The notes: generated by a model from the letters alone, not told the origin. Shown: positions 45,701 through 54,063, counted from the first letter of the stretch. The stretch is DNA of 64,000 nt from Sulfitobacter sp. F26204 (GCF_026410305.1 NZ_JAPMLQ010000003.1:372001-436000); one strand, 5' to 3'. Numbers and translations: made by a program.

Positions 45701-46881
45701 CGCCCGCGCCAGGGCAGGACGGGTTGGTGTTCCGCGTCGCTGTAAGGATCCGGTAATCCGTTTTCATTATATTGATCCATCAGAATAAACGGATAGAACA
45801 TGACCGCGATACCCGCCTCTTTCAGGGCTTTTATGGCCTGAACGACAGACGCATCCGTGGGCGTGCCGCCGTATATCGGGCGCCCTTCTTCGTCCTTGAC
45901 GATGACTTGTGCAAATTCGCGCGGTAAACCGGACGAAACCCATGGTGAATCACTCGACTCGAACTCGGCGCTTTCTACCTTGGGACGGATCGTACATTGA
46001 CCACACCGCAGATCATCTCCGAACCAAGACACCACCAATGAAGCGGCCTTGAGGTTTGGCAACTCTTCCGTCAGCACTTCCGTTGACACCGTGAAATCCG
46101 GCTTGGCGGCCGGGGTGGAAACATTCGCGCTCTTGAACGATCCTGCACTTGCCTCAAAATTGACAGGTGTCGTGGCCAGGGCATATTCCCCGGTGCCCGG
46201 AATCAATGCCGCGCCCTCGATACCGAATGCAGGCGTGTACTCCCAATCCGGTGCATTGGTTTGTTCCGGGCGCAACACTTCAAACGAAAACTGCGGCACG
46301 CGGTTACCAAAGTGCGCAAGGCTCAGATCTTCCATGACCACATAGGCCGTGCCGCGATAGGCCGGCACCTTGCCTTGACCTTCTATGGCCTCCATCAAGG
46401 GATCGGGCAATTGCGTCGACGTTCCAGTATAGACCCGCATGTTCAAATCATCACGTGCCACTTCTTCACCATCCGCCCACACGCGGCCAACCCGCGTGAT
46501 TTCTCCTTCACACACCGCCACAGCCAGACTGACCGAATAACTGTATTCCGTTGTTGCCGGTTGCGATCGACTCCCCTTGCCGCCACCTGATGTGGTTGTC
46601 GTTTCCTGAAAATCAGAGGCCCAGATCACATGCCCGCCCACACGCATCCGGCCATAGATCTGTGCGATCGGGTCTCCCTCACCAGCACTGGTGATGCGAA
46701 ACCTGTCGACCTTTCCGGTTTCAATCGCCTGTCCACCTTGGCCCAGCAATCGCTGGTCCACGACCCGCCCCAAGGTGGCACCCACCGCACGCCCGATCGC
46801 CACAGACGACAACCCAGCAAAGGTGCCGCCTAAAGAGCCGCCAATGGCCGCGCCTGCGACCGAAAAAAGGACCGTTGCCAT
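42799..46881 (-). CDS. GTA g15: host-recognition/tail megatron protein with TIM-barrel domain
   Basis: 1360 residues. Largest GTA protein, forming the tail tip. An N-terminal glycine-rich part (GAAIGGSLGGTFAGLSSVAIG), a tail-hub-like region (about 30-290), a glycoside-hydrolase-like TIM-barrel domain (about 330-800) with GSEMRGLTQIRG, FIGIDNYMPLADW and LWFTEYGCAAIDKGANQPN, then phage-tail_3-type and C-terminal beta domains. The stretch at about 435-488 (45415-45575) is an acidic Glu/Thr/Gly/Ser insertion inside the barrel, apparently not typical. Overlaps g14 by 1 base. Confidence 0.9.
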   Translation of the reverse strand: MATVLFSVAGAAIGGSLGGTFAGLSSVAIGRAVGATLGRVVDQRLLGQGGQAIETGKVDRFRITSAGEGDPIAQIYGRMRVGGHVIWASDFQETTTTSGGGKGSRSQPATTEYSYSVSLAVAVCEGEITRVGRVWADGEEVARDDLNMRVYTGTSTQLPDPLMEAIEGQGKVPAYRGTAYVVMEDLSLAHFGNRVPQFSFEVLRPEQTNAPDWEYTPAFGIEGAALIPGTGEYALATTPVNFEASAGSFKSANVSTPAAKPDFTVSTEVLTEELPNLKAASLVVSWFGDDLRCGQCTIRPKVESAEFESSDSPWVSSGLPREFAQVIVKDEEGRPIYGGTPTDASVVQAIKALKEAGIAVMFYPFILMDQYNENGLPDPYSDAEHQPVLPWRGRITLSKAPGQPGSPDGTAAAQSEVEAFFGTATAESFTVVEGEVVFISDSEEESETEITGEGETTGAGEETGTGPTSGEGSEGAAPSEGEEEEETFEDKPEDWSFTRFILHNAMLCSVAGGVEAFCIGSEMRGLTQIRGSEGVFIAVQRLRALAAEVRKILGPHTKISYAADWSEYFGYQPQDGTGDRYFHLDPLWADENIDFIGIDNYMPLADWRDTPDHLDGRNWDAIYDLDYLKSNIEGGEGYDWYYHSPEARDAQIRTDITDEAHFEPWIYRFKDLQGWWGNFHHERINGIRQATPTSWEPMSKPLWFTEYGCAAIDKGANQPNKFLDRKSSESKLPHYSNGARDELMQMQYLRAMATYWDDPAHNPMSTEYQGRMLDMSRAFVWAFDTRPYPFFPNNIGKWSDGENYMRGHWINGRTAGRSLASVVGEICRRAGLEDFSTDGLYGYVRGYAVEQVTDARSALQPLMIRYGFDAIERDGVLQFRMRDGLKPFKLDLEQLAVSAELDGTYVQVRDSDAEVSGRMRLRFVQADADFEVIAEEAVLADEATHSVAGSEVNIMLTRGEGRQVAERWLTEARVARDTLRLALPPSKLQIGAGDVIELPAEQAERAALYRIDRVEQSDVQILDAVRIEPQVYDLADIFDEVVTARAFVAPTPVVSHFLDIPLLRGDETPHAPHIAATAQPWPGRVALYRSSIDANYQLDKIITDRSIMGVTHSDLPFASAGVLDRGAVLEVELISGQLSSVSQEALLAGANLAAIGDGSSDQWEIFQFAEAELIGPRRYWLKTRLRGQAGSDGLMPGVWPSGSKFVLLDGTPEQIELSPNLRRVVQNFRIGPAKRSNDDPSYRHSVQAFDGNGLRPYSPCHLRAVPQYGGDIAVTWIRRTRVDGDGWDVPEVPLGEETERYVVRVVQGASVLRETLVEVPSWQYTTAMQLTDGVMAPFDVAVAQVSSAYGTGLFQRVHVA

Positions 46882-47321
46882 CAGTTGCTCTCCTTGGGAA
46901 ACTCAAATCTTGCCACAACGCGCCGCCGCCAGGGCATACTCAAAGGGCTTTCGACGACCCCATGTCCTGAATAGGCGTGGATAAAACTCGCTTGTGCACC
47001 AACCAGCCCCTGAATCCCCAGATGCTTGGCCACCGCTTGGTCACGCATGCGAAAAAGGATCACATCACCGGCAGCCTCGACATCACGTTGTTTTTTCGTC
47101 AGATGGCGCGCCGCCGCTGCCCACAGACGTTCCTCCCCCTGTGGTTCCGACCAATCGCGTGAATAGGCAGGGACGGCCTCAGGCTCTGCACCACAAACCT
47201 CCCGCCAAACACCGCGCAGTAATCCCAGACAATCACAGCCCGCTCCCAAGGTCGAACATTGGTGCAGATAGGGCGTACCGATCCACCTGCGCGCCGCTGT
47301 CACGATCCGCTGCCCATTCAT
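46881..47321 (-). CDS. GTA g14: NlpC/P60 peptidase
   Basis: 146 residues. Predicted cell-wall hydrolase at the tail tip that helps DNA cross the recipient wall. Nucleophile Cys31 in GAGCDCLGLLRGVW; His100 in AKHLGI or His115 in FIHAYSGHG completes the site. Phage_TIGR02219 type. The ATG at 47321 overlaps the g13 stop by 4 bases; a longer form to 47375 runs into g13 and lacks support. Confidence 0.92.
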   Translation of the reverse strand: MNGQRIVTAARRWIGTPYLHQCSTLGAGCDCLGLLRGVWREVCGAEPEAVPAYSRDWSEPQGEERLWAAAARHLTKKQRDVEAAGDVILFRMRDQAVAKHLGIQGLVGAQASFIHAYSGHGVVESPLSMPWRRRVVARFEFPKESN

Positions 47322-48208
47322 CGCAATGATCCACCTGTGTTGGTGCCGGTGGATCTGGGTACCGAAATCACCCAATCCTCTCCGGGTAGATCAGGGAAAC
47401 CCTGAAAATTCAGAACGTTTTTGAACTTCAAACGACAGGTTTCAAATTGCTTGTTGCATCCCGCAATCAGCTTGACCTGGGTTCCGGGGCCCACGTCACC
47501 CTTTATCGGCTCCCAAAGTTCGATGATCCGCTTCTTACCCTTGACGCGATCATGTTTGATCAGCCCGAACAGCCCCTGTGCAGGCCCATCCAACACATTC
47601 ATGCGACCACGAATAAAGAATTGTTCGTCAAACCCAGGCAAACTGTCCCAGATGAATTTTCGCCCGTCCTTTTCGGTATCCACAGGCAACATCAACGTAT
47701 ACCCTGGCAAATCCAGATCAAACCCGCACTGTTTGTCCCCCAGTACCGCGGTACAGGGCTTTTGGTATACCCGCCCCAACGTACGGTTCAGTACCTCTGT
47801 CAAACCTCGCAATTCAGCGCGAAACGCTCCATCAACACGACGCATCTCGCCAATTGTGCCTCGAAACTGCACCCACCGCTGCGAAACATCTGCCCAATTG
47901 ACCAACCAGGCAACAACTTCGGCACTGTCAAATCGCCCCTGCTCAATTTCGTCCTCGCGGATCGACGCATCGCTCAACGCGCCGATCGCCTCGGTGTTGT
48001 CCACGGCAAGTCCGGTGGTCTGGGCAAGTGCCCTGGCACTCAGACCCGCATCTGGGCGAAACCTGCAATCCTCAAACTGCAGCGGTAAATCGTGGTCAGT
48101 GAAAGCAAATACCACCCCATCCTTGCGGGTGATTTTCCAGGCATGACAAACCGTGGTCAGCCCACCTTCCAAATGCGCCTGCAGTGCAGGATCAAAGCTG
48201 CCCATCAT
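47318..48208 (-). CDS. GTA g13: tail hub protein (DUF2163 / phage BR0599 family)
   Basis: 296 residues. N-terminal DUF2163 region (GLTTVCHAWKITRKDGVVFAFTD... in short segments, about 12-34) and C-terminal BR0599 domain (about 205-290) with Cys-rich iron-sulfur-like residues: CTAVLGDKQCGFD (about 148-160) and AGCNKQFETCRLKF (about 252-265). In RcGTA structure the equivalent hub protein binds an iron-sulfur cluster; the four Cys here agree. Overlaps g12 by 4 bases. Confidence 0.9.
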   Translation of the reverse strand: MMGSFDPALQAHLEGGLTTVCHAWKITRKDGVVFAFTDHDLPLQFEDCRFRPDAGLSARALAQTTGLAVDNTEAIGALSDASIREDEIEQGRFDSAEVVAWLVNWADVSQRWVQFRGTIGEMRRVDGAFRAELRGLTEVLNRTLGRVYQKPCTAVLGDKQCGFDLDLPGYTLMLPVDTEKDGRKFIWDSLPGFDEQFFIRGRMNVLDGPAQGLFGLIKHDRVKGKKRIIELWEPIKGDVGPGTQVKLIAGCNKQFETCRLKFKNVLNFQGFPDLPGEDWVISVPRSTGTNTGGSLR

Positions 48209-48837
48209 ATCCGCACCTCGATCACAGGAACCGATGGCACCTGCCCTGCCTGAAAGCTCTCTACACTGGTCAGAATGCGGTCCGTGTCAAAGCGCACCGG
48301 AACATCGAACTCATAACCGGCATAGATCTCCATGTCTGGATCGGGCGGATGCGCAAAGGTGATGATGCCAGTATTGGCATCTACCTCGTAATCAAGGCCC
48401 TCTTGCAGTTCATCCTGCTCAACTCCGACCTTTACTGTGCCGGCAACAGGCTTCTTGATCGGACGACGGTAAATTTGCCTGCCCGAACGATAGGTCTTCA
48501 TGATCTGAAAGGCATTTGTGACACCGTCACCGTAACCAATACTCTGATCATCAAACACCGGGTCCAATGTCGCGCGACCAGATTTGTAATCCGCCCAGTC
48601 TTTCCAGCGAAACCCGTACATCTGCCCCATACGCGCCTCGAAAAAGCCGATCAATATCTGCAAGTCGTCGATCGAACGCATGCCAAGCCCCGCATCATAG
48701 CTTCTGCGCGAATGCGCCCAGGGCGTGTTGCGTTCCTCGAACCCATTTGCCAGCGTTACAATGTCCGTGCGCCGCTGCGGTCCGCCGAGTGAACCGAAAC
48801 TCAAAGTCGGCGGAAATCGCACCTCATGAAAAGCCAT
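48205..48837 (-). CDS. GTA g12: distal tail protein (DUF2460)
   Basis: 210 residues, all of the DUF2460/TIGR02217 family. Marks: MAFHEVRFPPTLSFGSLGGP at the start, RTDIVTLANGFEERN, and MYGFRWKDWADYKSG (about 72-86). Forms the ring joining tail tube and baseplate. ATG follows TCAGGAGCAGAAGG. 46-bp gap to g11 without other signals. Confidence 0.93.
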   Translation of the reverse strand: MAFHEVRFPPTLSFGSLGGPQRRTDIVTLANGFEERNTPWAHSRRSYDAGLGMRSIDDLQILIGFFEARMGQMYGFRWKDWADYKSGRATLDPVFDDQSIGYGDGVTNAFQIMKTYRSGRQIYRRPIKKPVAGTVKVGVEQDELQEGLDYEVDANTGIITFAHPPDPDMEIYAGYEFDVPVRFDTDRILTSVESFQAGQVPSVPVIEVRI

Positions 48838-48883
48838 CCTTCTGCTCCTGACATTTATTCTGTTTGCTGCATTTGCGCGGGCT

Positions 48884-49543
48884 TCACCGGTTTCTGTTGC
48901 CCGAAGACAAGGCGCGACTCATCTGGGCGGCGATCTGGCTCTGTGAGCGCTGGAAACCTGTCACATCCGGCGTCGTGATATTCATGACGATTGCTGGTCC
49001 GGGGCTGCTTGCGCTGCGTACCCCCAGCTTGCCATCGGGACCACGTGCAAGCGGCATGATCGCCTCTGGTCCCGCCTCCCCCATCAGCCCCGTACCACCG
49101 CGCATTGGAAACGTGGTGGCACCGCTGACCACACCGCCCTGGGCAACGGGCATCACCCTGCCTTGCGAAAAAGCGGCACCCTTTGCAAAGGGCAATATTC
49201 CTTGGACCAGCGCTCCGACACCTTGGGAAACCAATCCACCAAAATGATCCGTAACCGGCTTCATTGCAGCGTTGTAGGTTGTGTTTGCCAAAGATTGCGC
49301 AACAGTCTTGAGCGCATCAGACAGTTTCATTCCATCAAAAACCACACCATCAAAAGCCCGGCGCAAACCTTTACTCAGCCCCTTTTCAAGGGTCTGAACA
49401 TCCTTGCCCGTGGCCGCCAATGCCCCGCTCATCCGGCGCAACTCGCTCTCAAATCCCGATACCAGAACCCCGGTCGTTTCCAGGGTAGCATTCAGATCCT
49501 CGGCTTTACCTTCAAGTCCGCCAAAATCATCAAATTCAGCCAT
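48884..49543 (-). CDS. GTA g11: tape measure protein
   Basis: 219 residues, far shorter than phage tape measures, in line with the short GTA tail. Helical start (about 15-70) then a hydrophobic central part (TDHFGGLVSQGVGALVQGILPFA), a Gly-rich loop and a region with GGTGLMGEAGPEAIMPL, typical of tape measure C-termini. Sets tail length and may form the DNA channel. Overlaps g10.1 by 8 bases; the ATG at 49558 would extend it only 5 residues. Confidence 0.9.
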   Translation of the reverse strand: MAEFDDFGGLEGKAEDLNATLETTGVLVSGFESELRRMSGALAATGKDVQTLEKGLSKGLRRAFDGVVFDGMKLSDALKTVAQSLANTTYNAAMKPVTDHFGGLVSQGVGALVQGILPFAKGAAFSQGRVMPVAQGGVVSGATTFPMRGGTGLMGEAGPEAIMPLARGPDGKLGVRSASSPGPAIVMNITTPDVTGFQRSQSQIAAQMSRALSSGNRNR

Positions 49544-49742
49544 CGTTCGGTCCTTCATTCTCGTCTGGATAAGCCGCCATCAACGCTGCCAGACCCTCGC
49601 TCAACATGGGTAAGGCCACACCCGAAGTGCCCAACATCAACCGCAATTCGACAGGTGTCAGCGCCCAGAACACATCAGGTTCCAGACCCAGCACATGCAG
49701 TCCGACCCGCATCAGCCCCGGCCAATCCAAGCCCGCGCTCAC
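49536..49742 (-). CDS. GTA g10.1: small tail-assembly protein
   Basis: 68 residues of the phage TIGR02216/rcc01693 type: MSAGLDWPGLMRVGLHVLGL, then FWALTPVELRLMLG. Tail assembly chaperone partner of g10, like the paired chaperones of phage lambda. Overlaps g10 by 4 bases and g11 by 8. Too small to be called without this context. Confidence 0.85.
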   Translation of the reverse strand: MSAGLDWPGLMRVGLHVLGLEPDVFWALTPVELRLMLGTSGVALPMLSEGLAALMAAYPDENEGPNDG

Positions 49743-50053
49743 TCCGGCACCACAAAAGCCCGTGCCAATAATTCCGCTGCCGCTTTCGCCGCCGCCATCG
49801 GCCCGCCTTCGATATGGGCATCCGCAACCTGCGCGTCAGTGATATGTTTTCCCGTCCCGCGCAGGCCCGCCCCCAACAGTGCCACGACATCTCGGCTGGT
49901 AAAACGGCTCCCCTCGAACCGCTCAACCAGCCCCACCAGCGATTCCGCATCCAGGCTGTCCTCCAATTCCGCTAAAGCACCCAGGGTCAACCGTGCTTCA
50001 CAGCGCTCCCCGTCAACCACCAGCGGCACATCCCCTCTCCAGCGATTTGCCAT
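49739..50053 (-). CDS. GTA g10: tail assembly chaperone
   Basis: 104 residues of the GTA_gp10 family: CEARLTLGALAELEDSLDA (about 18-36) and FTSRDVVALLGAGLRGTG. Works with g10.1 and the tape measure protein. Start ATG at 50053 is 2 bases past the g9 stop; a TTG two codons earlier would overlap. Confidence 0.9.
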   Translation of the reverse strand: MANRWRGDVPLVVDGERCEARLTLGALAELEDSLDAESLVGLVERFEGSRFTSRDVVALLGAGLRGTGKHITDAQVADAHIEGGPMAAAKAAAELLARAFVVPE

Positions 50054-50055
50054 GC

Positions 50056-50478
50056 TCAAACCACCAAATCTGGCGTAAAGGTCAGGATCCCCGCGGATTG
50101 CAGGCTCAACTCATAGGTCGCCTCACCGTTCAACTGACCCGCATACTCAAGCGCAGTCACCTGAAATGGCCCCTCAACCACCCCAAATTCAGGAATTACA
50201 ATCTGGAAATTCGGCGTCAGCCCGTCGAAAAACAACTGCCTTGTCCGCTCATCCGTACCTGAATCTCTGAACACACCTGCCCCAGAAATCGCAGCGGACC
50301 GAACGCCGGCACCCGCCAGCAACTCTCGCCAGCCGCCTTCACTGTCGAGCGTGGTCACATCCACTGGTTCTGCGTTAAAACTCACACGCGTTGCGCGCAG
50401 CCCCGCGATGGTCTCAAACTGACCGTCACTCGTCATGTCCACTTTTACCAAAAGGTCTTTACCTGCTTGAACAGCCAT
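50056..50478 (-). CDS. GTA g9: major tail tube protein
   Basis: 140 residues. Tube subunit of the phage_TTP_1 type: MAVQAGKDLLVKVD, GLRATRVSFNAEPVDVT (about 26-42) and RQLFFDGLTPNFQIVIP. Ring-forming beta protein that polymerises on the tape measure. Start at 50478 follows AGGAGACAAGGA; an ATG at 50544 lies within g8. Confidence 0.93.
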   Translation of the reverse strand: MAVQAGKDLLVKVDMTSDGQFETIAGLRATRVSFNAEPVDVTTLDSEGGWRELLAGAGVRSAAISGAGVFRDSGTDERTRQLFFDGLTPNFQIVIPEFGVVEGPFQVTALEYAGQLNGEATYELSLQSAGILTFTPDLVV

Positions 50479-50506
50479 TCCTTGTCTCCTGCTATACCGT
50501 GTAAAA

Positions 50507-50917
50507 TCAGTCGTCCTGCACACGTGCGGCGAACCGCAAATCAATCTGGCGCGTCGCTGCAGTCTCGACTCGTGCCGCCCTGGCCCGCTCGAACCGAAGG
50601 TATACCAACCGGCCCCTTGAAAGCGTCAGATCAGCGCCATGCAGCACATCACACACAGCAGCGGCCGCCGCCTTGGCCTGCGCAAATCCGGGACGTGAGG
50701 TGATGATCGAGACCGTGAATCTATGCAAGGCACCGGTTCCGCTGCCATCAGACGCATCCCTCGCTTCTTCTCCGCCCAGACGCACATGAATTGCCGGCAA
50801 CGCGCCTGCTGGCACCGCATCATAAATCGCGGTGCCGACAATCAAACCCAGTGCGGAATCTGCCAGCAACGCATCATAAACAGCAGCCTGTAAGGGCCCT
50901 GAGATTACATAGCTCAT
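50507..50917 (-). CDS. GTA g8: tail terminator protein (DUF3168)
   Basis: 136 residues of DUF3168: AAVYDALLADSALGLIVGTAIYDAV in the N-terminal third, AIHVRLGGEEARD and a C-terminal RQIDLRFAARVQ. Caps the tail tube for joining to the head. Overlaps g7 by 4 bases (ATGA). Confidence 0.9.
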   Translation of the reverse strand: MSYVISGPLQAAVYDALLADSALGLIVGTAIYDAVPAGALPAIHVRLGGEEARDASDGSGTGALHRFTVSIITSRPGFAQAKAAAAAVCDVLHGADLTLSRGRLVYLRFERARAARVETAATRQIDLRFAARVQDD

Positions 50918-51252
50918 ACCACGACCTCTTCTTCGGCAAAGCAGGTCAGATAACGCCCCTCAGGGTCACGCTCCGCCACTGCCTCAATGGTGAAAATTCG
51001 CTGGCCCAGCCGAAACCGTTGTTGTGGCCTGGGACGTTCGGGAGTGCCAAAGGGCGCACCGCGAACGACAATCTTGTATGCCATCCGACTTACAGGGCTG
51101 CCGATTTGCGCCGTTTCGCGTCCGGTCCGCCCGGTGATCTCGGCCCACAAGGTTCCCAGTGCAACCCAACCCTCGACATAGCCGCCCGCCCCGTCGCTCA
51201 CGCGCTCCGGCGTTTCCAACACCAACGCCTGATTCAGCCGCGGTATGCTCAT
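50914..51252 (-). CDS. GTA g7: head-tail adaptor (HK97 gp10-like)
   Basis: 112 residues. Beta-rich head-closure protein: MSIPRLNQALVLETPERV, GAGGYVEGWVALGTLWAEI (about 20-38) and GQRIFTIEAVAERD. The ATG at 51252 overlaps the g6 stop by 4 bases; the longer frame up to 51318 overlaps g6 and is not typical. Confidence 0.92.
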   Translation of the reverse strand: MSIPRLNQALVLETPERVSDGAGGYVEGWVALGTLWAEITGRTGRETAQIGSPVSRMAYKIVVRGAPFGTPERPRPQQRFRLGQRIFTIEAVAERDPEGRYLTCFAEEEVVV

Positions 51253-51839
51253 CTCACCGCTCCTAATCGCATTGACTTGTGCCGTTCTATCAAGCTCGTC
51301 ACGCCAAACGGCATACAACCGTCACTCAGTCCCGTGTCATGACGATATTCGTAATAATGGGATGCCAGCATCAAAACAGCCTGACGCAGGTCGCCGGGCA
51401 CGCCTTCCCAATTCACTGCAAAGCCGGCGTCAAAATGCACCACGACAGCCCCAGCTTGTGGTATCCGCGGCAATGCACCTCCCGTAGACCGCAATTTTGG
51501 TCCGTGCCCGTCCCGCTCCAGCCAATAACTGGTCGCCTCAACGTCACTGCGGGTGCCTTCACGATCAATCAACTCTACCTTCGTGACCGCACCAATTGGT
51601 GCAACAGGCAATTGATGCGCACAGGGGTTACGCCATACCGGTACAGTTTGCTGAAAGCTGCGTTCCAACAAAACCTTGCCTGTACGTGCCTCGACCGCGG
51701 CAATTGCTGCGCGCAGAAACGACATCAACACCGGATCCTGCACATCTCCCTGACCAAAGCCACTGCCCAGCCGTAGATGGGCCTTGAATGCCTCCACCGG
51801 CAGGGCCGCGTCGGGAACGGGTGTCTCTTCGATCAACAT
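51249..51839 (-). CDS. GTA g6: head-tail connector
   Basis: 196 residues of the phiE125 gp8-type head-tail connector family: MLIEETPVPDAALPVEAFKA at the start, LRAAIAAVEARTGKVLLE (about 44-61) and VPGDLRQAVLMLASHYYEYR near 150-170. Sits under the portal. Start ATG at 51839 is chosen by alignment to the usual length; the ORF to 51899 adds 20 Arg-rich residues. A 161-bp gap with a strong hairpin separates it from the capsid gene. Confidence 0.92.
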   Translation of the reverse strand: MLIEETPVPDAALPVEAFKAHLRLGSGFGQGDVQDPVLMSFLRAAIAAVEARTGKVLLERSFQQTVPVWRNPCAHQLPVAPIGAVTKVELIDREGTRSDVEATSYWLERDGHGPKLRSTGGALPRIPQAGAVVVHFDAGFAVNWEGVPGDLRQAVLMLASHYYEYRHDTGLSDGCMPFGVTSLIERHKSMRLGAVR

Positions 51840-51959
51840 AATGAAACTCTCCAATTTTCGGCCCCCTCGTGCGGGTCTCAAACCCGGACGCGCGGCCACC
51901 TGCTCTGCTTGGTCAGAGGGGAGCAGCTAGGCAAAGCAAGTATCTGAGGTCGCGCGTCC

Positions 51960-51985
51960 GGACCGGGGTCAACTCACCCCGGTCC
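51960..51985. other. Strong hairpin after the capsid gene
   Basis: GGACCGGGGT and ACCCCGGTCC form a perfect 10-bp stem with a 6-base loop, 15 bases after the capsid stop. No T tract follows in the cluster direction, so it is not a standard terminator. A weaker stem (CTGCTCTG with CAGAGGGGAGCAG, 51901-51926) follows. Together they could stabilise the capsid message or lower downstream expression. Confidence 0.5.
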
Positions 51986-52000
51986 CTCCGTCAGCGCGGT

Positions 52001-53164
52001 TTACGCCACACCGAATTTCAACAGCTTTATCGCGGCAAAATCGCTCACGTCGCCGCCCACGCGCTTGGTCGCATAGAACAACACATGCGGTTTGGCGCTG
52101 AACGGATCGCGCAAGATCCGCAGATCTGGACGTTCGGCCACTGTGTATCCGGCCCGGAAATCGCCAAAGGCGATCGAGAAACTGCCAGTGCTCGCATCCG
52201 GCATGTCCTCCGCCACCAACACAGGATAGCCCATCAACTTTGCCGGCTCACCCGACGCCAGACCATCAGACCACAAGAAGCGCCCGTCCCCATCGGTCAG
52301 CTTGCGCACCAGACCTGCAGTCTTGGAATTCATCACAAAGGCCCCATTGGCGCGGTATTGTGCACCCAGCGCATAAACCAGTTCGATTATCGCGTCCGGC
52401 GTCACTTCACCGTCCACTTCCGTTGGTACATACCCAAGGTTGCCCCAGGTCCAGACATCATTGTCAATTGCTGGATGCGACAAGAACCCCTTGGGCTTGT
52501 CCACGCCATCGCCATTGATAAAGGCCGCTGCCTCGGCGCGCGCGAACTTGTCAGCAATGCGCCCGGCAAGCCAGCCCTCAATGTCAAACGCAGAGTCATC
52601 CAGCAACCGCTGAGAGGCCTTTGGCAAGGCACTCAATTCATGTAGGCCAATTGTAATGCGATCAATCTGCGGGGTATCGGTCTCGGCTTGCGGACCCGCC
52701 TCTGTCGCCCAACCGGCTCCCACATCGGTATGATCCACCAAAACGTCATAGGAGGTCGCCTCGACCTGAACCACAGATGCAATCGCCCGGATGGACGCCG
52801 TTGCATTCAACACCGACTGAACCGTCGCCGAAGTTTGCGGATCCACAAGATACCCACCATCAGAATTAACCGCCGTCGAAAGCGATTTCCCCTCCAGCTC
52901 AAGCCCACGCAGCGCGTCATCATCGCCATTGCGCAAATAGGTATTAAACGCCTTCTGATGGGGAGCACCGGCATCCGTGGCCCCGCTCAAGGGGGTACGC
53001 AAAGGCAATGTTATTTTTCGATCCAGCATGGTCATCCGCTCTTCCGTTTGTTGAAGTTTCATCTCAATTTCCGCCTGAAAACCTTTGAATTCAGTGACAA
53101 AACCTGTCACCGCTCTGCGCACTTCCTCAGCCGGCGACATCTCTCCGTTTCTCATATTGCTCAT
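52001..53164 (-). CDS. GTA g5: major capsid protein (HK97 fold)
   Basis: 387 residues. An N-terminal delta/scaffold part with coiled coil (about 10-60) that the prohead protease removes, then the HK97 domain. Marks: KSLSTAVNSDGGYLVDPQT (about 93-111) at the likely start of the mature chain, VDHTDVGAGWATEAGPQAET, LPKASQRLLDDSAFDIEGWL and GDGVDKPKGFLSHPA. Follows the protease by 3 bases; ATG after GGGAGTAACGG. Confidence 0.95.
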   Translation of the reverse strand: MSNMRNGEMSPAEEVRRAVTGFVTEFKGFQAEIEMKLQQTEERMTMLDRKITLPLRTPLSGATDAGAPHQKAFNTYLRNGDDDALRGLELEGKSLSTAVNSDGGYLVDPQTSATVQSVLNATASIRAIASVVQVEATSYDVLVDHTDVGAGWATEAGPQAETDTPQIDRITIGLHELSALPKASQRLLDDSAFDIEGWLAGRIADKFARAEAAAFINGDGVDKPKGFLSHPAIDNDVWTWGNLGYVPTEVDGEVTPDAIIELVYALGAQYRANGAFVMNSKTAGLVRKLTDGDGRFLWSDGLASGEPAKLMGYPVLVAEDMPDASTGSFSIAFGDFRAGYTVAERPDLRILRDPFSAKPHVLFYATKRVGGDVSDFAAIKLLKFGVA

Positions 53165-53167
53165 CCG

Positions 53168-53812
53168 TTACTCCCGAATTTGCTGATTTACCGACGCAGG
53201 CTCCCGCTCCGCCATGTCGGCACGCGCCTCCTCAAAGGTCGCCGCCATCTCTCGCAGGACGTCACCGACGGCGACAAAATCGCCCTTCGCCGCCACCCGT
53301 GCACTGGGCAGCATCGGAAAGGTCACAAGCGACACTTCCCAAAGCTCCAGTTCAGACAAGAGCCGATGGCCCTTGGTGTTCTTTGTCGCCTTCACCGCAC
53401 GATAGCCGATCGACAGCCCATCTATCGCCTTGGCCGCGACCAGGGCCGCCGCTTCGCGCCCCTTTTCGACCGTGTCCAGAATGCGCCCCTTGACGAATAA
53501 CCCCTTGCCATCCTCACGCACCTCGTCCCAGACTCCGATCGGTTGATTGGGGTCGTGCTGCCACAGCATCTTGATGCTGCGCCCCGCTGAGGCCACCGCC
53601 GCAAGGGACGCCCCGTAAGCCCCCTTTTCAACAATGTCACCGCCCTGATCCACCATGCCGAACAGACTGGCGTACCCACTGATCTCGGTCCCGCCTTCGA
53701 CAGCAACCACATGCTCAAACGTCATGAACTTGCGTTCCAATGCAGGCATGAATGCAAATACATCTTTCCCGTTTTCCGGCGCAAAGCCGAAATTTCTCAC
53801 GTCATATCCCAT
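53168..53812 (-). CDS. GTA g4: prohead protease
   Basis: 214 residues, peptidase family U35/S78. Cuts the capsid scaffold during head maturation. Catalytic His86 in MLWQHDPNQPIGVW and Ser134 in AIDGLSIGYRAVK are in place. C-terminal part helical and acidic (EMAATFEEARADMAERE). Start MGYDVRNFGF at 53812 fits; AGCGATTG...GGATTTGTC upstream. Confidence 0.94.
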   Translation of the reverse strand: MGYDVRNFGFAPENGKDVFAFMPALERKFMTFEHVVAVEGGTEISGYASLFGMVDQGGDIVEKGAYGASLAAVASAGRSIKMLWQHDPNQPIGVWDEVREDGKGLFVKGRILDTVEKGREAAALVAAKAIDGLSIGYRAVKATKNTKGHRLLSELELWEVSLVTFPMLPSARVAAKGDFVAVGDVLREMAATFEEARADMAEREPASVNQQIRE

Positions 53813-53838
53813 GACAAATCCTCTTGATTTTCAATCGC

Positions 53839-54063
53839 TTAAGGGGCCACTGCCAACACGCTCTGAATCGCCTGCGCAAGTATCACCGCGACCACGCCAT
53901 AGACCGTCAACCATAACCGTCGCTCCATGCGCTCCATCAGTTTTTCCAGTTGGTCCATGCGCTTGGCCATATTTTCCTGATGGATCTGCGTCACCCGTTC
54001 GTGCGCTTGTAACTTGAGCCCGGGTGCGCATTCAAACCGCTCATACATCTCCTGCTCAATCAT
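53839..54063 (-). CDS. GTA g3.5: small membrane-anchored protein
   Basis: 74 residues from the ATG at 54063, which overlaps the portal stop by 8 bases. A coiled-coil middle (about 20-45, ENMAKRMDQLEKLMERMERR) and a C-terminal hydrophobic helix (about 46-68, LWLTVYGVVAVILAQAIQSVL). Matches the small ORF g3.5 kept between portal and protease genes in RcGTA-type clusters. Role unproven. Confidence 0.85.
   Translation of the reverse strand: MIEQEMYERFECAPGLKLQAHERVTQIHQENMAKRMDQLEKLMERMERRLWLTVYGVVAVILAQAIQSVLAVAP

Noticed and set aside
45209-45767. Several open frames over the acidic insertion of GTA g15
   Set aside because: They arise because the repetitive GAG/GAA-rich codons give few stops in other frames; the g15 frame continues through without break.
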